Positions 36,305-48,168 of a stretch of 64,000 nucleotides of DNA are shown in pieces. The notes beneath the pieces were generated by a model. The model had not been told where the DNA came from. It ran no database searches and was given only the letters and a program-made list of their open reading frames with translations. The stretch comes from Stenopsyche tienmushanensis (taxonomy: Eukaryota; Arthropoda; Insecta; Trichoptera; Stenopsychidae), in assembly GCA_008973525.1 (NCBI GenBank), contig WACJ01000104.1:1025618-1089617 (forward strand). Reading direction: 5' to 3'. Positions within the stretch are counted from its first letter, which is position 1; each line of letters starts with the position of its first letter. The position numbers were made by a program, and so were the translations under genes.

Positions 36305-37400
36305 GTAGAGGTATTTCACTCTACAATCGTACCCTTCGTACCCTTGGGGTAATGATGTAGAGTAGTGGTGGGTGAAAGCAGCTTCGTCGATTTGCTCATC
36401 AAACGCTGCTGAGATAGCCCAGCTAACGTGAGCTGGGTGTGTATTTTACCCGTAAAGTGGAATGTGGAACTGCCGATTATAGAAAGAGCAGGAGGGCTCT
36501 GTGCAAAAGGCGGTATCACTAGTTTGACTTAACAGCCTATTGCATACTGGGGAGAACTGCTTTCGGGGATTCATTTCCGTGGCTAGGTACTACGAATGAC
36601 CGAAACCAATGCGTGTATCTTGGGGAAAGGAAAGCCCCTGTAGTCTATCATCTGTTGCAGTCCCTTCAAGCTGAGGCTATACTAGTGGTAGTAGTTCCTT
36701 TGATTTTTAACATAACCCATTCCTTTTCGTTGCCTACAAGAAGCTGGTCTTCCTCATAAAACCTTGCATCCTCTGAAGGAGGCCAGAATGAAAGAGATGA
36801 TGGGTATTTGGAGTCTTTGCAAGTAGAGAGAAGGACCGATGGAAGACACTCTGTGTGGCTAGTCTGGGTGCATTCGGAACAGGCTACACAGTAGCGCAGG
36901 GGATGCACTTTGTTTTAAATATTCCGAATTTTGGCAAAACGCTGTTGTCTTTTATTCTGTGCTGCTCACCCATAAAGTCGAATGTGGAACTGCTAATTAT
37001 AGAAGGAGCAGGAAAGACTGTGCAAAAGGCAACACGTGAAACAACGTGAACAGGGGAAAAGGGATTTCGGCGACTCGTCTTCATTGCTAGGTACTACAAA
37101 TGACCGAACCAATGCGATTACCATGAAGAAGGGAAGCGCCTGCAGTCTTTCAGTGGTAGTTCGTAGTAGTTCTTTTGCATTTAAGCGTAACCTCTTCCTT
37201 CCTTCAACGCACTTTCGGACGCAGGTAGTCTGAAACCGATCTTCCTGTGGAAACCTTGCCTCCTTTGGAGGGCGCGAAGTGAAAGGGGTGGGCGCCTGGA
37301 AGCTCTGCGCACAGTGTTTTTCGGGGAATCAAAAGAGTGGTGCAAAACAATCCTATGTGACTAGTCCGAGGGTCTCAACTTCTTCCTTCTTCCCAAACAA
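36305..37400 (-). mobile_element. R1-like LINE remnant, minus strand
   Basis: The plus strand TTTGCTCATCAAACGCTGCT and CAGCTAACGTGAGCTG are the reverse of blocks at 19210-19250 and 61410-61450. The words GTGGAACTGC and AGAAGGAGCAGGA occur twice (36465-36500, 36980-37015), suggesting duplication or two overlapping insertions. It lies between two mariner fragments. Confidence 0.5.
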
Positions 37401-37484
37401 TCCAAAAACTCACATGCGGTGGTCACGCGATTTTGATGGTGCTTCTGTGTGAGCATTTTGGGCGCTCATCTCGCTCACAACTTC

Positions 37485-37890
37485 TTGCAACCAAGTTTTT
37501 CTAACACAATATCATAAAGAAGACTAAGAAAAATGTCAGGGAATTATTCGCGAAGATCGTCAAGTGTCACAATTGTCACATTTGCACAAGTTCGTCAGAA
37601 ATCACTGATGGTCTCCCACTTCTTGCCTCATTGTGAGTATTAGTATGGCCTTTTCTGAACAACCCAACCTACTTCGTGACATGTTGTCGACTCATCACAT
37701 CACTGCCAAACACTTCTGTGATCTTCCGATGGATATTCACAGTGGTATAGTTCTGCAAACTCAAGAAGGTGGCAAGAATGCGTGACGATTTCTCCATCGG
37801 ACGAATTTACTAAAACTGAACAAAATGACCGACAAACGCGCTAAACAAAACGAACTGATCTTTAAGATTGCCCCTATTTTCCAAATATAT
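37485..37890 (-). mobile_element. Mariner fragment, minus strand
   Basis: Reverse-strand words TCAGTGATTTCTGACGAACT, TGATGAGTCGACAACATGTC and AAATGGCCGACAAACG-like sequence match 13850-14090. Its orientation is opposite to the fragment at 36105, so the two are not one simple interrupted element. Confidence 0.6.
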
Positions 37891-38886
37891 GTCTGCAAAT
37901 ATATATATATAAAAATTAAAAGTATTAAACGGACTTTTTTCCTAGTAGTTGTAGAAACTCTGAAAAGGGGGGAGGGATAAAATTTATGACTTGATAACTT
38001 TAAAAAACAGTAAGCTATAAGCGTGCCATGACTATGCATGAGAAAGTGGCTCGTCTTTGAAGTCTCGCAACTGGGCTCACTTTCATCTTTAACAAGATAA
38101 TTTTATGTCATTTTGGCCTGCATTTTCTTCGATTTGATGGTAGAATGTTATCTTAATATTAATTTGTGGGATGAATGCGATTTTTTAAATTGAATTTATT
38201 GTCATTATATTAAAGCTTATATCAAAATGTAAATACTAATATTTATTTTTATCCTTTTTCACACGAAGCCATGAAGTATAGGGCTAAAGAATATTATTCG
38301 GTCGTATAAATTTGTGTCGTAATTTAATAAAATAATATTTTACGACCTTCCCAGATTCCGCTCCAAATTGAATCATCGTTGTGTTCCGACGACGCGCTAA
38401 TCCCGCCGATAAAAATCTTCGAAATAAACATTTTAAAACGCATAAAAACAAGAGCGCCATGCGAACTCTTTTCACGGTCCCCCGTAAAAGCGAATTTGTT
38501 CGGCGGTTTGAGTGTTTATTAATAAAAATCCACTTATTTTGATTGCCCGGCTTTTATGTGTAGGCCAATAAAATTTGATTATCGTCCGATTTTGCGGAGC
38601 ATTCGTTCATCGTGTGTGTTGTTTTTTGACGAGTTGCCGTCGGGGCTATTAAGTTAACATGTAAATATTTCAGCTATTTGTGTACTAGTCCTGTAAACGA
38701 GTTACACAATTTCTAAAATAGTGTGTTAATAGCGCTGCGGGATTTTAATGGATGCATGTGCCAAAATCTGCGCATTACTCGCATACGTGTACCGACCATC
38801 TCATGCAGTTTAAAATATTTGTCGAAATATAGTTATTTCTTCGATATTATAATGTTTTTTAGAAGAAACACTTGTAAAAGTGCGGC

Positions 38887-39052
38887 AGAGTAAATTGGCT
38901 TGAACGTCACGAAAAGTGAAACGCCAATCGTAAATTGTTCGGAATAAGAGGGATAATCGTCTATAGTGTGTCTGTGTCCATCGCATATACTCATGCGCCG
39001 CGTTGCCTCTATTGTGTGTGTGTGTATACATTTTATTATATTTTACACAAAA
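38887..39052 (-). repeat. SINE-like repeat, copy 4, minus strand
   Basis: The plus strand AAATTGGCTTGAACGTCACG and AAAAGTGAAAC is the inverse of the family 3' core. The reverse 5' end carries TATAATAAAATG. A (GT)n run sits at 39016-39027. Confidence 0.55.
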
Positions 39053-39984
39053 CATCGTTTTGTGTTTAATTAATTGAATATTATAAAAAATAAATAAATT
39101 ATATTCGGAGCATACTTTGAGAGCGCTGTTGTATAAATAAGATCACGAAATTGCACCTACTACGTTAGTGGTGTCTATGATATACCACACGAAGAGCAAA
39201 GCCTTCCTGAAAGGAAGACGGCACAATATAAATGCAATTACAGTAATGGAATGGAACGATACTCGGTTCAGGGAAGATGCTGAAAGGCGAGGAATTTTAG
39301 GGAACTCCTTAAATGGCCGACATGATCTTAGAGCGACTATTCTTGGAGGATATCAAACAAACACTTTGTCGGTAAGCCGGAATAAAACCAAATAGCTTTC
39401 GGCACTTGTTTGAAGAGGTGAGCTTTTGATTCCATAAGCTCATAGTTTATTTCTAAGTGCTTATTTTAAAACTATTGCAGTTGAGTCTGATTAATAATCT
39501 TTAATAAAATATCAAATATTACTAAAAATTATGAATCCGTTTTTTATACATATATATATAAATCCGTTTGGGATCTTTCATCATTATTTAAGTATTAGCT
39601 TTTTTGGGTCATATTCCAACCCATTAACGCTTTGTATTAGGATGACATACGTAGTCCGAAAAAATGGGCAACGAAGAGTGGACGATGGCAAGAAAGAGAA
39701 CCTGGCTTTTTTTAAAATATAAAAGTGCTTCATAAGACCCAGCTGCGAGACTCTTAAGCGACGAACCATTTCCTTAAATGACCAAATCCCAATTTTCCCA
39801 TTCCCATTTTCTATTTTAAAGAATATATGTTTTCAATGGAGTGGAGGTAGTTCCACGTTAAGCGTTGATGTTCGGTTGATGACACCATTTTCAATCTCCT
39901 AGTCCTCTAGTTAGTTGGGTTGGACCTTGACGGAGGAGGATCTTCTCGGATGACTAGCTCTTTGATCCCGGTCGGAGATTGAGG

Positions 39985-40436
39985 GGGTCGAGGTGGGTGC
40001 GCTCTCGGGGGTTCTCGAGTCCCCAGGCGACTCCCCGCCTCCACGTACTCGTCGGGGTGGCCGCACTAGCGCACGGGTTTGTTTTTCTATCGGGCCGTGG
40101 TGTTGCTGGACGAATGGATAAGAATAGACGGGTGTCGAATAAAAAGACTCTCTTCTCTAAATAACTATTTATTCCACACGAGAGAGAGAGAGAGAACTGG
40201 CTGCAGGAGGGACGACCTCCCGCAGCCAAGGCTAACCGACGATTATCTCGACTCCCGCCTCTTGCGCGTCACTACCCAACCGGCAACGGTGCATACGCAA
40301 AAAGCGATCGGTCGGTATGCAGGTGCAATGTCTCCGCAGGGCCACAAGAGATGGCGCTGCTAAAATAAAACATTGCACCTGAAAAGAGATGGAAGATGTC
40401 GATGTTAATCTGGCGAATTAAATCACCCACGCTACA
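39985..40436 (-). mobile_element. LTR, TGTAGCG family, minus strand, longest copy
   Basis: It ends on the plus strand with AATCACCCACGCTACA, the exact inverse of the LTR start. It contains the full set of blocks: GGAGGGACGACCTCCCGCAG, AACCGGCAACGGTGCA, AGAGATGGCGCTGCTAAAAT and an (AG)n run. At about 450 bp it may be nearest to full length. Confidence 0.75.
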
Positions 40437-40559
40437 AATAATTTCTGAACCCCAACGGGGGAGGATCTTCGAGAAGACGACAAACTTCGAGTTCGAGAAA
40501 ACGCTTCGATGAAGCATCATCTAACATCTTGCTCCATACCCCGCACGTTCACATGCTTG

Positions 40560-41100
40560 CCGCTGGTTCTCCAACCATGGGTTGATTTAATAAACAGGTT
40601 GTGCTGATTGTTCGAACGAATGAAATCCTAAACGTGTTCTGTCGTTCATCGTAGCCCACTCGTTGTTCGGGATCATCGTCTACGGACCGCGCCGAGGTAT
40701 TCTCAACCGCGGGCTTACGCACAAAAAACGTTTGGTGCCCAAATTTGAGTCAAACGGTTCGATGAAACGCAAGGTCTGCTGAAAACACCGCTTCTGCGCG
40801 TGAGAGTGTACGGGACAACATGAGGCGGTCAATTTCTCGTCATTCATAAGTACTTGGCCTTTTTGTAACTTCAACTTTGGCGAATTTTGGACGAAACAAT
40901 TGATGTCTTCAAAGTCAATATATCGAACGCCATCCAGCAAATTCAGCCAGATTTATGCGATTAAGTCATCGAAAATTAGACCTCCCGAATGCGTGCCACT
41001 AAGCAAAGCCGCGATGGACATTTGAACGTCGTTATATTTCATACCTAATGTCATAAAACATTATTTCAAATTAAAACAACAATGTTATTGTACACATTTA
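40560..41100 (-). mobile_element. Unclassified degenerate mobile element
   Basis: A minus-strand frame (40680-40940) contains DGVRYIDFEDINCFVQNSPK. The part at 40560-40690 has a partial counterpart at 61575-61690 (GATGAATGACGGAACA versus GATGAACGACAGAACA in reverse), and 40970-41060 has one at 28480. I do not recognise the family. Confidence 0.4.
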
Positions 41101-41878
41101 ATAAAATGTATTTTAATTTTTCAAACAAATTCATTGTCCTCGTGAAGCGTTTTGTTCGCGGAAACTTTACAAAGTGTCCGGCTTATTACCGCTTTGTAAG
41201 TTAACTTCATCTATTATTTCCTCGAAACAACTAGAGCAATAATAGTAGCGTCGTAGTTTTAAGAGATTGTGACTAACTTTGTCGTTGGAAGCTGCCAGCG
41301 CAAAGAACCCAGTCTAGATGTTAAGCCCTCCTATTAAAAATGTAAGCGCCACTGTCCCATGGCAAAACGGCAATATGATAATGAGCAAATTTCATCCCTC
41401 ATATGAGACTGGGGCTACGAAAAACGTATAAGCGGGCGAAACTCAGTCAAGTCGAGCCTTAATCTTAATCATGTTAAATGCTAATTTCACCGAGAGTTAT
41501 AACCAGGCGTCGCATAACGATATCAGATTCCTTTAAATTCGTTCCGCAGCAGGTCTAATATTCGCAGGGATGATGTATAATAGCGAGATGAACAATTAAC
41601 TAGATTAAGGTTCAAGTTCTGGAAGAATGAACCGAAATTCAGATAAGAAACTAGAGACGTGAATCTATTTAACACATTTCTGTTGTTTGGATAAGTTTAA
41701 TGAAAATGCCATTTAGCTAGATTTAGGCGTACAGCCATGAAAGGCAATGTACGATAAATGTGTCTGAAAATTTCGCGGCTTGTATGAAAAGCCTTCTGTG
41801 GTTACATGTATGCGTATTAATGTCAAATGTATGTTTTTAATTCAAAACGAAGCTTTTCAGAATATATATATATATACA

Positions 41879-42240
41879 CAAGGGGCTTTGCACATGGACC
41901 GAAAAAAAATTTTTTTGGGAGTTGGGAGCTTTTTTTTGTTATGTTTCACACATAGGCCCTATATCATAAGTATCAGGGTTGTCGAAATAGATTTTTTTTA
42001 ACATTTTGAAAAAATACCCAACTGAATTTATTTGCTTGTAGACGTGCCCTATTCTGTGACTCTCAAGCTCTCCAGACCTGACACCAATGGATTTCTTTGT
42101 CTAGAGATGTAGCAAGCTGTTAACTCTTCAAGTTTAAAGACTAATTGAATGATTGAGAATGACACTTATATGTGAAATGTAACAAAAGACCCCCCCTAAA
42201 CTCTACAAAAAAATTGTCGGTCCATGTACAAAATATCTTG
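41879..42240. mobile_element. Tc/mariner-like TIR element, 362-bp copy
   Basis: The left end CAAGGGGCTTTGCACATGGA continues CCGAAAAAAAATTT. The right end, inverted, reads CAAGATATTTTGTACATGGA then CCGACAATTTTTTT. Inside, a frame reads SSSPDLTPMDFFV, the SPDLTPLDFFLWG block found in Tc/mariner-superfamily transposases of insects. It is a deletion derivative. Confidence 0.7.
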
Positions 42241-42329
42241 TTAATATATGTATTGTATATAGAACTTTCATATATTTATTACAAAGACATATATTTAAAT
42301 TTTAAAAGTCAATAAAAATATCAATAGAA

Positions 42330-42916
42330 CACTTGGGTCTGTTTTTATGCGATTTTGAAGTTATTCAGATTTTAAAAATAATGGAACCTATCCCTCATTT
42401 TTATTTAGAGGAAAAAGCTTTTTTTATGCGAATGCGCATTAAAAAAAATCTAAAATGAACACAAGTGTGCAAAGGGTGATGAGTGCACAGAATTGTTTTT
42501 AAATCTGGCAACTCTTCTCAAAAGCTTAAGAATTGTTTCCATATCACGAACTGCGTAAAAAAAATAATGGTTAATTTGTTGCAAAGTTTAACCATTTGAG
42601 TACTGAGCAAATTTTAAATCTATCTGCCACCTATCATCCGCATAAATCAACTTATCCGCCAGGACCATCGCAGTGTGTATGAAACTTGTATTTAAATAAA
42701 TAAATAAATAAAAACAATATCATTTATAGTAGTAGTTATCATTTTATGAATTTTTTTATGCGATTTTTGGTACACAATGATTTGAAGTTATGCGGTTTTT
42801 AAAAATAATGGAACCTATCCCTCAGTATTCTATGTAGTTCAAGATTTTTTTTATGCGATTTTTTTATATGCGACTTCCCATGGAGTGTATCTATTGCATA
42901 AAAACAGACCCAAGTG
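42330..42916. mobile_element. MITE, family 1 (CACTTGGGTCTG), copy 2
   Basis: The left end is CACTTGGGTCTGTTTTTATG and the right end CATAAAAACAGACCCAAGTG with a following TA; the left TA has become AA. The 587-bp interior repeats TTATGCGGTTTTTAAAAATA and GGAACCTATCCCTCA at both halves, and carries an (AAAT)n run near 42696. Confidence 0.8.
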
Positions 42917-44629
42917 TATATAATAAATACAAATAGTTTAATATTGGTACATTTTAAAAATGATCGATAATCGAGAAATGCCTACCGAATGCTTTAGATC
43001 TTATACTTTATAGAATGATTTTGATTGAAGAAAATCATCATCGTGCTATGCTATAGGAGGGTAACTAAAGGACTAAATGTAATTTTACTCATGTATATTT
43101 GTCCTTAGATGTATATTTAAGAATAAAGATATATAAACGAGATTTTTTTAATATAAAATAAATTTTAACTCTGTCTCGTTATTTAATAGCCAAGCTTTGC
43201 CTTAAATATTTTATGTTTATTATTTTTATTCATATTTAATTAATAAATAGACAGTTTCATTTATTATATCAATAAAAGCTCACGTGTATCTATGGAACGC
43301 TTATTATATTGCATTTGAAACCTATAAAAATATAAATATTGGGGATATTGAAAAGTATTCGCGTATTTTGAGATCTCAAGTTTGAGGTCTCGGAAAGGAA
43401 AATTGATGCTGGATAAAATACAGGAATTAAACTAGGAAGTATTACCTCATCCTTCTTATTAATTGAATCTCACCCCGAGGGATTTTCAGCTTTTCGGGAG
43501 CATAGAGCACAGTGACGATTCAAAAATGCAGATGAAATGCATTTAATGTTTTTTCGTATCTGGGTCGCCCGCATCAACTTATGCTTACAAGCCATGCTTT
43601 GTCGATAAACTTGATAAATGCTCCATATATATTACAATTAAGACTCGATATCAAATTTGAATGTTGATAATAACTATTAAAGGGCAAATCGTGTTGAAAT
43701 ATATAATTTTAAACTCATTTTTAACAGACAAATCGATTCCAGTTGGCATACTACCCTAATGTCATGACCAATCATACTGCGGCACATTAGTGGCTTTCTA
43801 TATGACACACAGTTCGCCCATAAAAATGAATTAATAGCATGCACGCAAATTTAAGCGCTTTTTAAAGGGTAGAAGCAATGACTTTTGAAAATTAAAGCAA
43901 ACGATCGATCGATTATTATATTTTTTGCATATCGCGGATTTAAATCTGACCTACCAAAAACATATTTTTTGGCTTTTTAAATTATAAAATCAGGCCGCAT
44001 TCACATAGCTATAGGACACGAGGAATAATTTGCCAAATTGCCCCTACCGAACTTTCAAAGCGACTAATGAAAATGAATATTGTCGAGTTTAAATGTGCCC
44101 CATTATGCTCGGATCACTCCTCAGATAAACCTCCACAATTCGCTAAAATTAAAGCCCAAAGTTCTAAGTACCACACACACGTAGGCTTTTTACCTTCCAT
44201 CAGAGGAATTGTGTCATATTTACAAGACAACGTTCCTTTTTGATATATAATAGGACGATTTAGTAAAAGCACGCCGTGTGCAAAACTTTCAGGAGATAAA
44301 TTTTCGCCAGTCGGTTCTTGCTTTTGACACAGCAGAAGAAGCGTTAGCTGAAGAAGACGAGGGCTTTTCTCTGCTTTATGCCGAGTGAAACTTTTAGGGA
44401 AAGTAATTAATACTTCCTGCGCGAAATGGAGCAATTTTAATTATATGGAATACGGTTGCAAAAAAAAAAAAAATGCAAGAAGTTCGCCAAAAATATGACG
44501 CTTGAAAAACTTAATTAATAATTCATACAAGCCATATCGGATGCAATTCGAATATCGAAATCAAAAAATAAATATGTTTATTTATTTGTTGACTAATTCA
44601 AGCTTAATCTTCTAACTGTCAGGTATTTT

Positions 44630-44836
44630 AGAGATACCGCACGAGAAGTTGATCATGTTCTGTGGACATGTTTGAACATGATAATCGGGCGCGAGGCACT
44701 CATTCGTCGTGTCAGCGGTCCGAAAATTGGACCGTTTGAACATGCAGAACTTGTGTTCTCTTTTAAGGCTTTTTGCGGCATTTTCAGTGATAAATGCGTA
44801 CCCCCAGAGGCTAATTATATTAGTGGTTTGCACTAA
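44630..44836 (+). mobile_element. R1-like LINE C-terminal fragment, best-preserved
   Basis: The frame reads REVDHVLWTCLNMIIGREAL, then IRRVSGPKIGPFEHAELVFS and FKAFCGIFSDKCVP, ending at a stop at 44834-44836. It is the clearest copy of the DHVLW-C...REALIRRVSGP family and serves as a guide to the others. Confidence 0.65.
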
Positions 44837-44929
44837 ATGAGGTTGTGAGCAAGACTAGACTTTCCCCCACTCATAAAATATATGTATTTATCTATTTTAC
44901 TATTTTTTTAATCTAGGGTCAATTTACAA

Positions 44930-45990
44930 TATATGTTCTTTTATCTCAGGTGTGAAGTGATGGCCTCATGTTTCATCTATGGTTATGATTCGACGAAAAA
45001 GCTCGGCTTTATTGCTGTGAAATATCACCAAATACACTTAAACCTTTTTTGTGCGGTAGATTCGTGGCGCGGAAAACCGCACAAAAGAAATCGCACAAAA
45101 AGCTATGACTTACATAGAAAACGTGAAGATGCATTCCACGGATTTTAAAAACCGCATAACTTTGAATCCGCTATATAAAATATATCCAAAATCGCATAAA
45201 AAAAGTTAATACAAAAACAGGAAAATAATAAGGCAATTAAAAAATAACTTTTTTGGTAACATTTAAAGGACGGCATCTCAAATGCCAGACATCCACTAGA
45301 GAAATACAAATTATTTTAATTCAGTCAAGTCATTTTTTGGTCTTATTTTGTCAGTTTTAATTTTTTTTAAATAGTTTAAATTTGACATAAATCTGGTAAG
45401 ACTGGCCAAGTCACTAAAATAGCTATAACTCCGTAAGTAGTTTGAATTTTGGAAATTCCTTTGGGGAATGTATTTTTAAAAGTCGAAACATTGAAACAAA
45501 GTAAAAAAAACGAAATCAATTTTTACAAAATTCTAAACTTGAATAAAGGGCGTAGTCGTATATTCAGCAACAGCAGGTGCAATATGATTTACACAGTCCC
45601 AAATTATATTTTTTTCCAAATTTCGGTCAGTGTTGATGATCTATTTCCTATTTTATCCAAAATATCTCAATACGTACTCTTAATGAAATAAAAAAATTGC
45701 TTTAAAAAAAAAACGCATAACTTCAAAATCGCACAAAAAATGTTTGAGTGTACTCGCTTTTATTTTTCCATTTCGAGCAAACGTGGCACTCGTTTTGCGC
45801 ACAGCTTTCTCATGTTCAAATTTTTAGTCAATATGCTGTGTACAGCTAGCTCGCACACTTTGAATCGATAGTCATTCAATATCATTTTGTGGATTTTCTT
45901 CACCATTTCTGGCGTGGTAATCTCATATGGCTGACTACTGCGATGTTCGTCTTGGCAGCTAGTACGACCTCGTTAAAACTCTGCTACCCA
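44930..45990 (-). mobile_element. Mariner transposase remnant split by a MITE
   Basis: The part at 45751-45990 reads VKYWVAEF, RGRTSCQDEHRSSQPYEI and TTPEMVKKIHKMILNDYRF, then MRKLCAKRVPRLLEM. The part at 44930-45034 continues FHSNKAELFRRIITIDET, with the usual following Trp replaced by a stop. The two halves are collinear with mariner and are separated exactly by the MITE at 45035-45750. Confidence 0.85.
45035..45750. mobile_element. MITE, family 2 (CACTYAAAYC), nested copy
   Basis: The left end is CACTTAAACCTTTTTTGTGC and the right end GCACAAAAAATGTTTGAGTG, with TA on both sides (45033-45034, 45751-45752). At 716 bp it is larger than the copy at 24859 and contains an inverted copy of the GTTATAGCTATTTTAGTG repeat (about 45410-45425). 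Removing it restores the mariner frame. Confidence 0.85.
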
Positions 45991-46049
45991 ATATTTGACT
46001 ATTATATCTCACACTTATTATTTTACTATTGAGACAGATACTAGAGAGT

Positions 46050-46310
46050 TTAGATCTACGAGAGCCACGACAGCGTATGTCATCATTTTCGTCTGTCCTA
46101 AGCCTCTTCCCTCCAATTGCCCAGCAGCGTAGACGAGGTCTTCCTACGTGTCTACTGCCACTCGGTCCCGAATCTAGCATTGCACGAGGGATTCTGTAAT
46201 TCAGCATCCGCGCTTCATGTCTTGTCCAATGTAGATGTTGGCTTTGGACAAAGCTAATAATTGACCTTACGCCGTACATGTCCATGAACTCTTAATTGAA
46301 CCTCATGCCT
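46050..46310 (-). mobile_element. Non-LTR retrotransposon tail fragment, copy 2
   Basis: The minus strand reads RIPRAMLDSGPSGSRHVGRP followed by RLRCW. This matches the NRIPRR-L-S-P-G-R-VGRPR-RW tail found at the end of many insect LINE polyproteins. It follows the mariner remnant directly. Confidence 0.65.
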
Positions 46311-47205
46311 TTTCTATTCAAATTTAACCTTATGTCTGGGAAATTTAACAAAATGTCCGCTTAAGCGAAGAGCACAATTTTCCCATATCCATTTTGGATT
46401 GAATCGTTTTAAAAACTAATTTGAATGGCGCTAGCAAAGCTGAGTAGACTTGCAATGAGCGAAATTTTCATTCAAAGCACACGAGAAATTCCCAAGTCAA
46501 TTGGCATTCGCAATTCTATTTTGCCCTTTTATTAATATTTACATTCATTCTAAAACGCCCGGTTATAAAATAAACCTGTTGAACAAAGAAAACTTAAATG
46601 GAGTTGTCTTGTCTCCAGTCGGGAAACTACTTTGGAAACTTCCACATTCGCCGGCGCAGAATGGATGCTATTCCAGGGGGCCGCTGCTGTCGTCTTGGAA
46701 TTTTATTTTTCGCGATATCCTCGAGATAATACAAAACGGGGTGTCGAATCGGCGAAAGTGAATAAGCAAAAGCTCAATGCGGTGGAATGAGCGAAAGTGT
46801 GGAATACAAAGGGGGAACAAAAAAGAAAGCGGGTCGAATGGGGAGTCGCCGAGAAAAAGGCTCGTGGACAAGAGTAGAATCGCGAACATTAATATAAATG
46901 TAAACTGAGGAGGAAAATACCTCCATTGTGATGTGTATTTTGGAGGTGCTAAAATACGACTTTTTAATGTGGAAGTCGTCTCTTGGACATTTTCAATTTT
47001 TTTTATTCTGCCTTTTCAGCTATTTTTAACAGCAGAATGGACACTTCGACCCAAATATATTTTTATAAAAGATATAGTATAAAAAATTACATTACTACGG
47101 CAATTGAATAATATAATGTACACGATTATTTAATAGGAACGCTCAATTTTTAAATATTAATAAATATATTGTGGGGAATCTAATCCCGGGATCCCTGATA
47201 GTTTT

Positions 47206-47756
47206 AGGTGCTCATGAATCCCGGGATTAGTAAACATAATCCCGATTTTTACCTAGGGGCAATAACTGTCTAATCTATGTATACATATATAGAGTACATA
47301 AATGTTTTTCAAATTTTTAGTTTAACCTTTCACTACCGGTGATGTATTTACTACACCTCGACTCTAATAATGGGAATATCGATATGAAATATAATAGATA
47401 CGGGCTTCAGAATTTTTGTGTTCTTCCGTAATACAATTATGAATTACATAAAAGTATTATAGTGTTTAAGTATTCATATACAGCGACGGAAATAAATAAT
47501 TCGTCGGGAAATCGGGAATTTTGCGAGTTTTAGTCAGGGTCTCAGCAGATAGGAATTTTATTAGTCACGTTGATGATGTCATAGGAAACTCGAACTAGCA
47601 TTTAAATATCTGATGACGATACCTCCAACGAGTGTGGAGGCTGAGCGTGCATTTTCAGCAGCAAGTTGCCTGACTACCAAAATCAGATCCAGACTAAATG
47701 ACGCGCGTCCTTCCTGCGAAAAATCCTTCCCGCGATTTATTCATCAGGCTACATAA
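47206..47756 (+). mobile_element. hAT-like element, copy 2, with transposase C-terminus
   Basis: It begins AGGTGCTCATGAATCCCGGG and matches 27011-27565 up to AGCATTTAAATATC. A 47-codon frame at 47613-47756 then reads PPTSVEAERAFSAASCLTTK followed by IRSRLNDARP. This is the hATC dimerisation motif (P-TSV--ER-FSAA----TK-RSRL) of hAT transposases. The rest of the transposase is absent. Confidence 0.8.
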
Positions 47757-47890
47757 CGACCCGAAAAAAGAACGTACCCGCGTGCGTTTATCTCAACGAG
47801 CACGTGGAAGCGGAGTACCACCCGGGAATTATGTCCCGTGAGCGCCCTCACTCCGCTACGTGCGCTACATTGGTGTCAGAAATGGAATGA
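47757..47890 (+). mobile_element. LTR 3' end with primer-binding-like site
   Basis: AACGAGCACGTGGAAGCGG, then CGCTACATTGGTGTCAGAAA, repeats the LTR-PBS junction of 5040-5122. The LTR 5' part is missing. Confidence 0.6.
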
Positions 47891-47899
47891 ACCGACACA

Positions 47900-48015
47900 G
47901 TGCACGTGCAAGATTCGATAGCTCTTGTTATTACAGATCCAATGTGTCTGCAGCACCACAAAAGTTGACACATTGCGCCTAAAGAGAGACGGAAGATATC
48001 GCTGTTAATATGGCG
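47900..48015 (-). mobile_element. LTR 5' part, opposite orientation
   Basis: CAATGTGTCTGCAGCACCAC and CCTAAAGAGAGACGGAAGAT are reversed LTR blocks, so this piece faces away from the adjoining 47757-47890 fragment. Confidence 0.55.
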
Positions 48016-48168
48016 AATCACAAAAATGTTTCGATCTCGACAGCGATTACTTAAACTGAAAAATAGTTTAATATATTTATGAAGTATCCTGTGAATTTCA
48101 TTTAATACAACCATTTTTCAAATCTATATAAATTTTGTAACCTTTTTTTTCTGTATAACTCTCGTATA

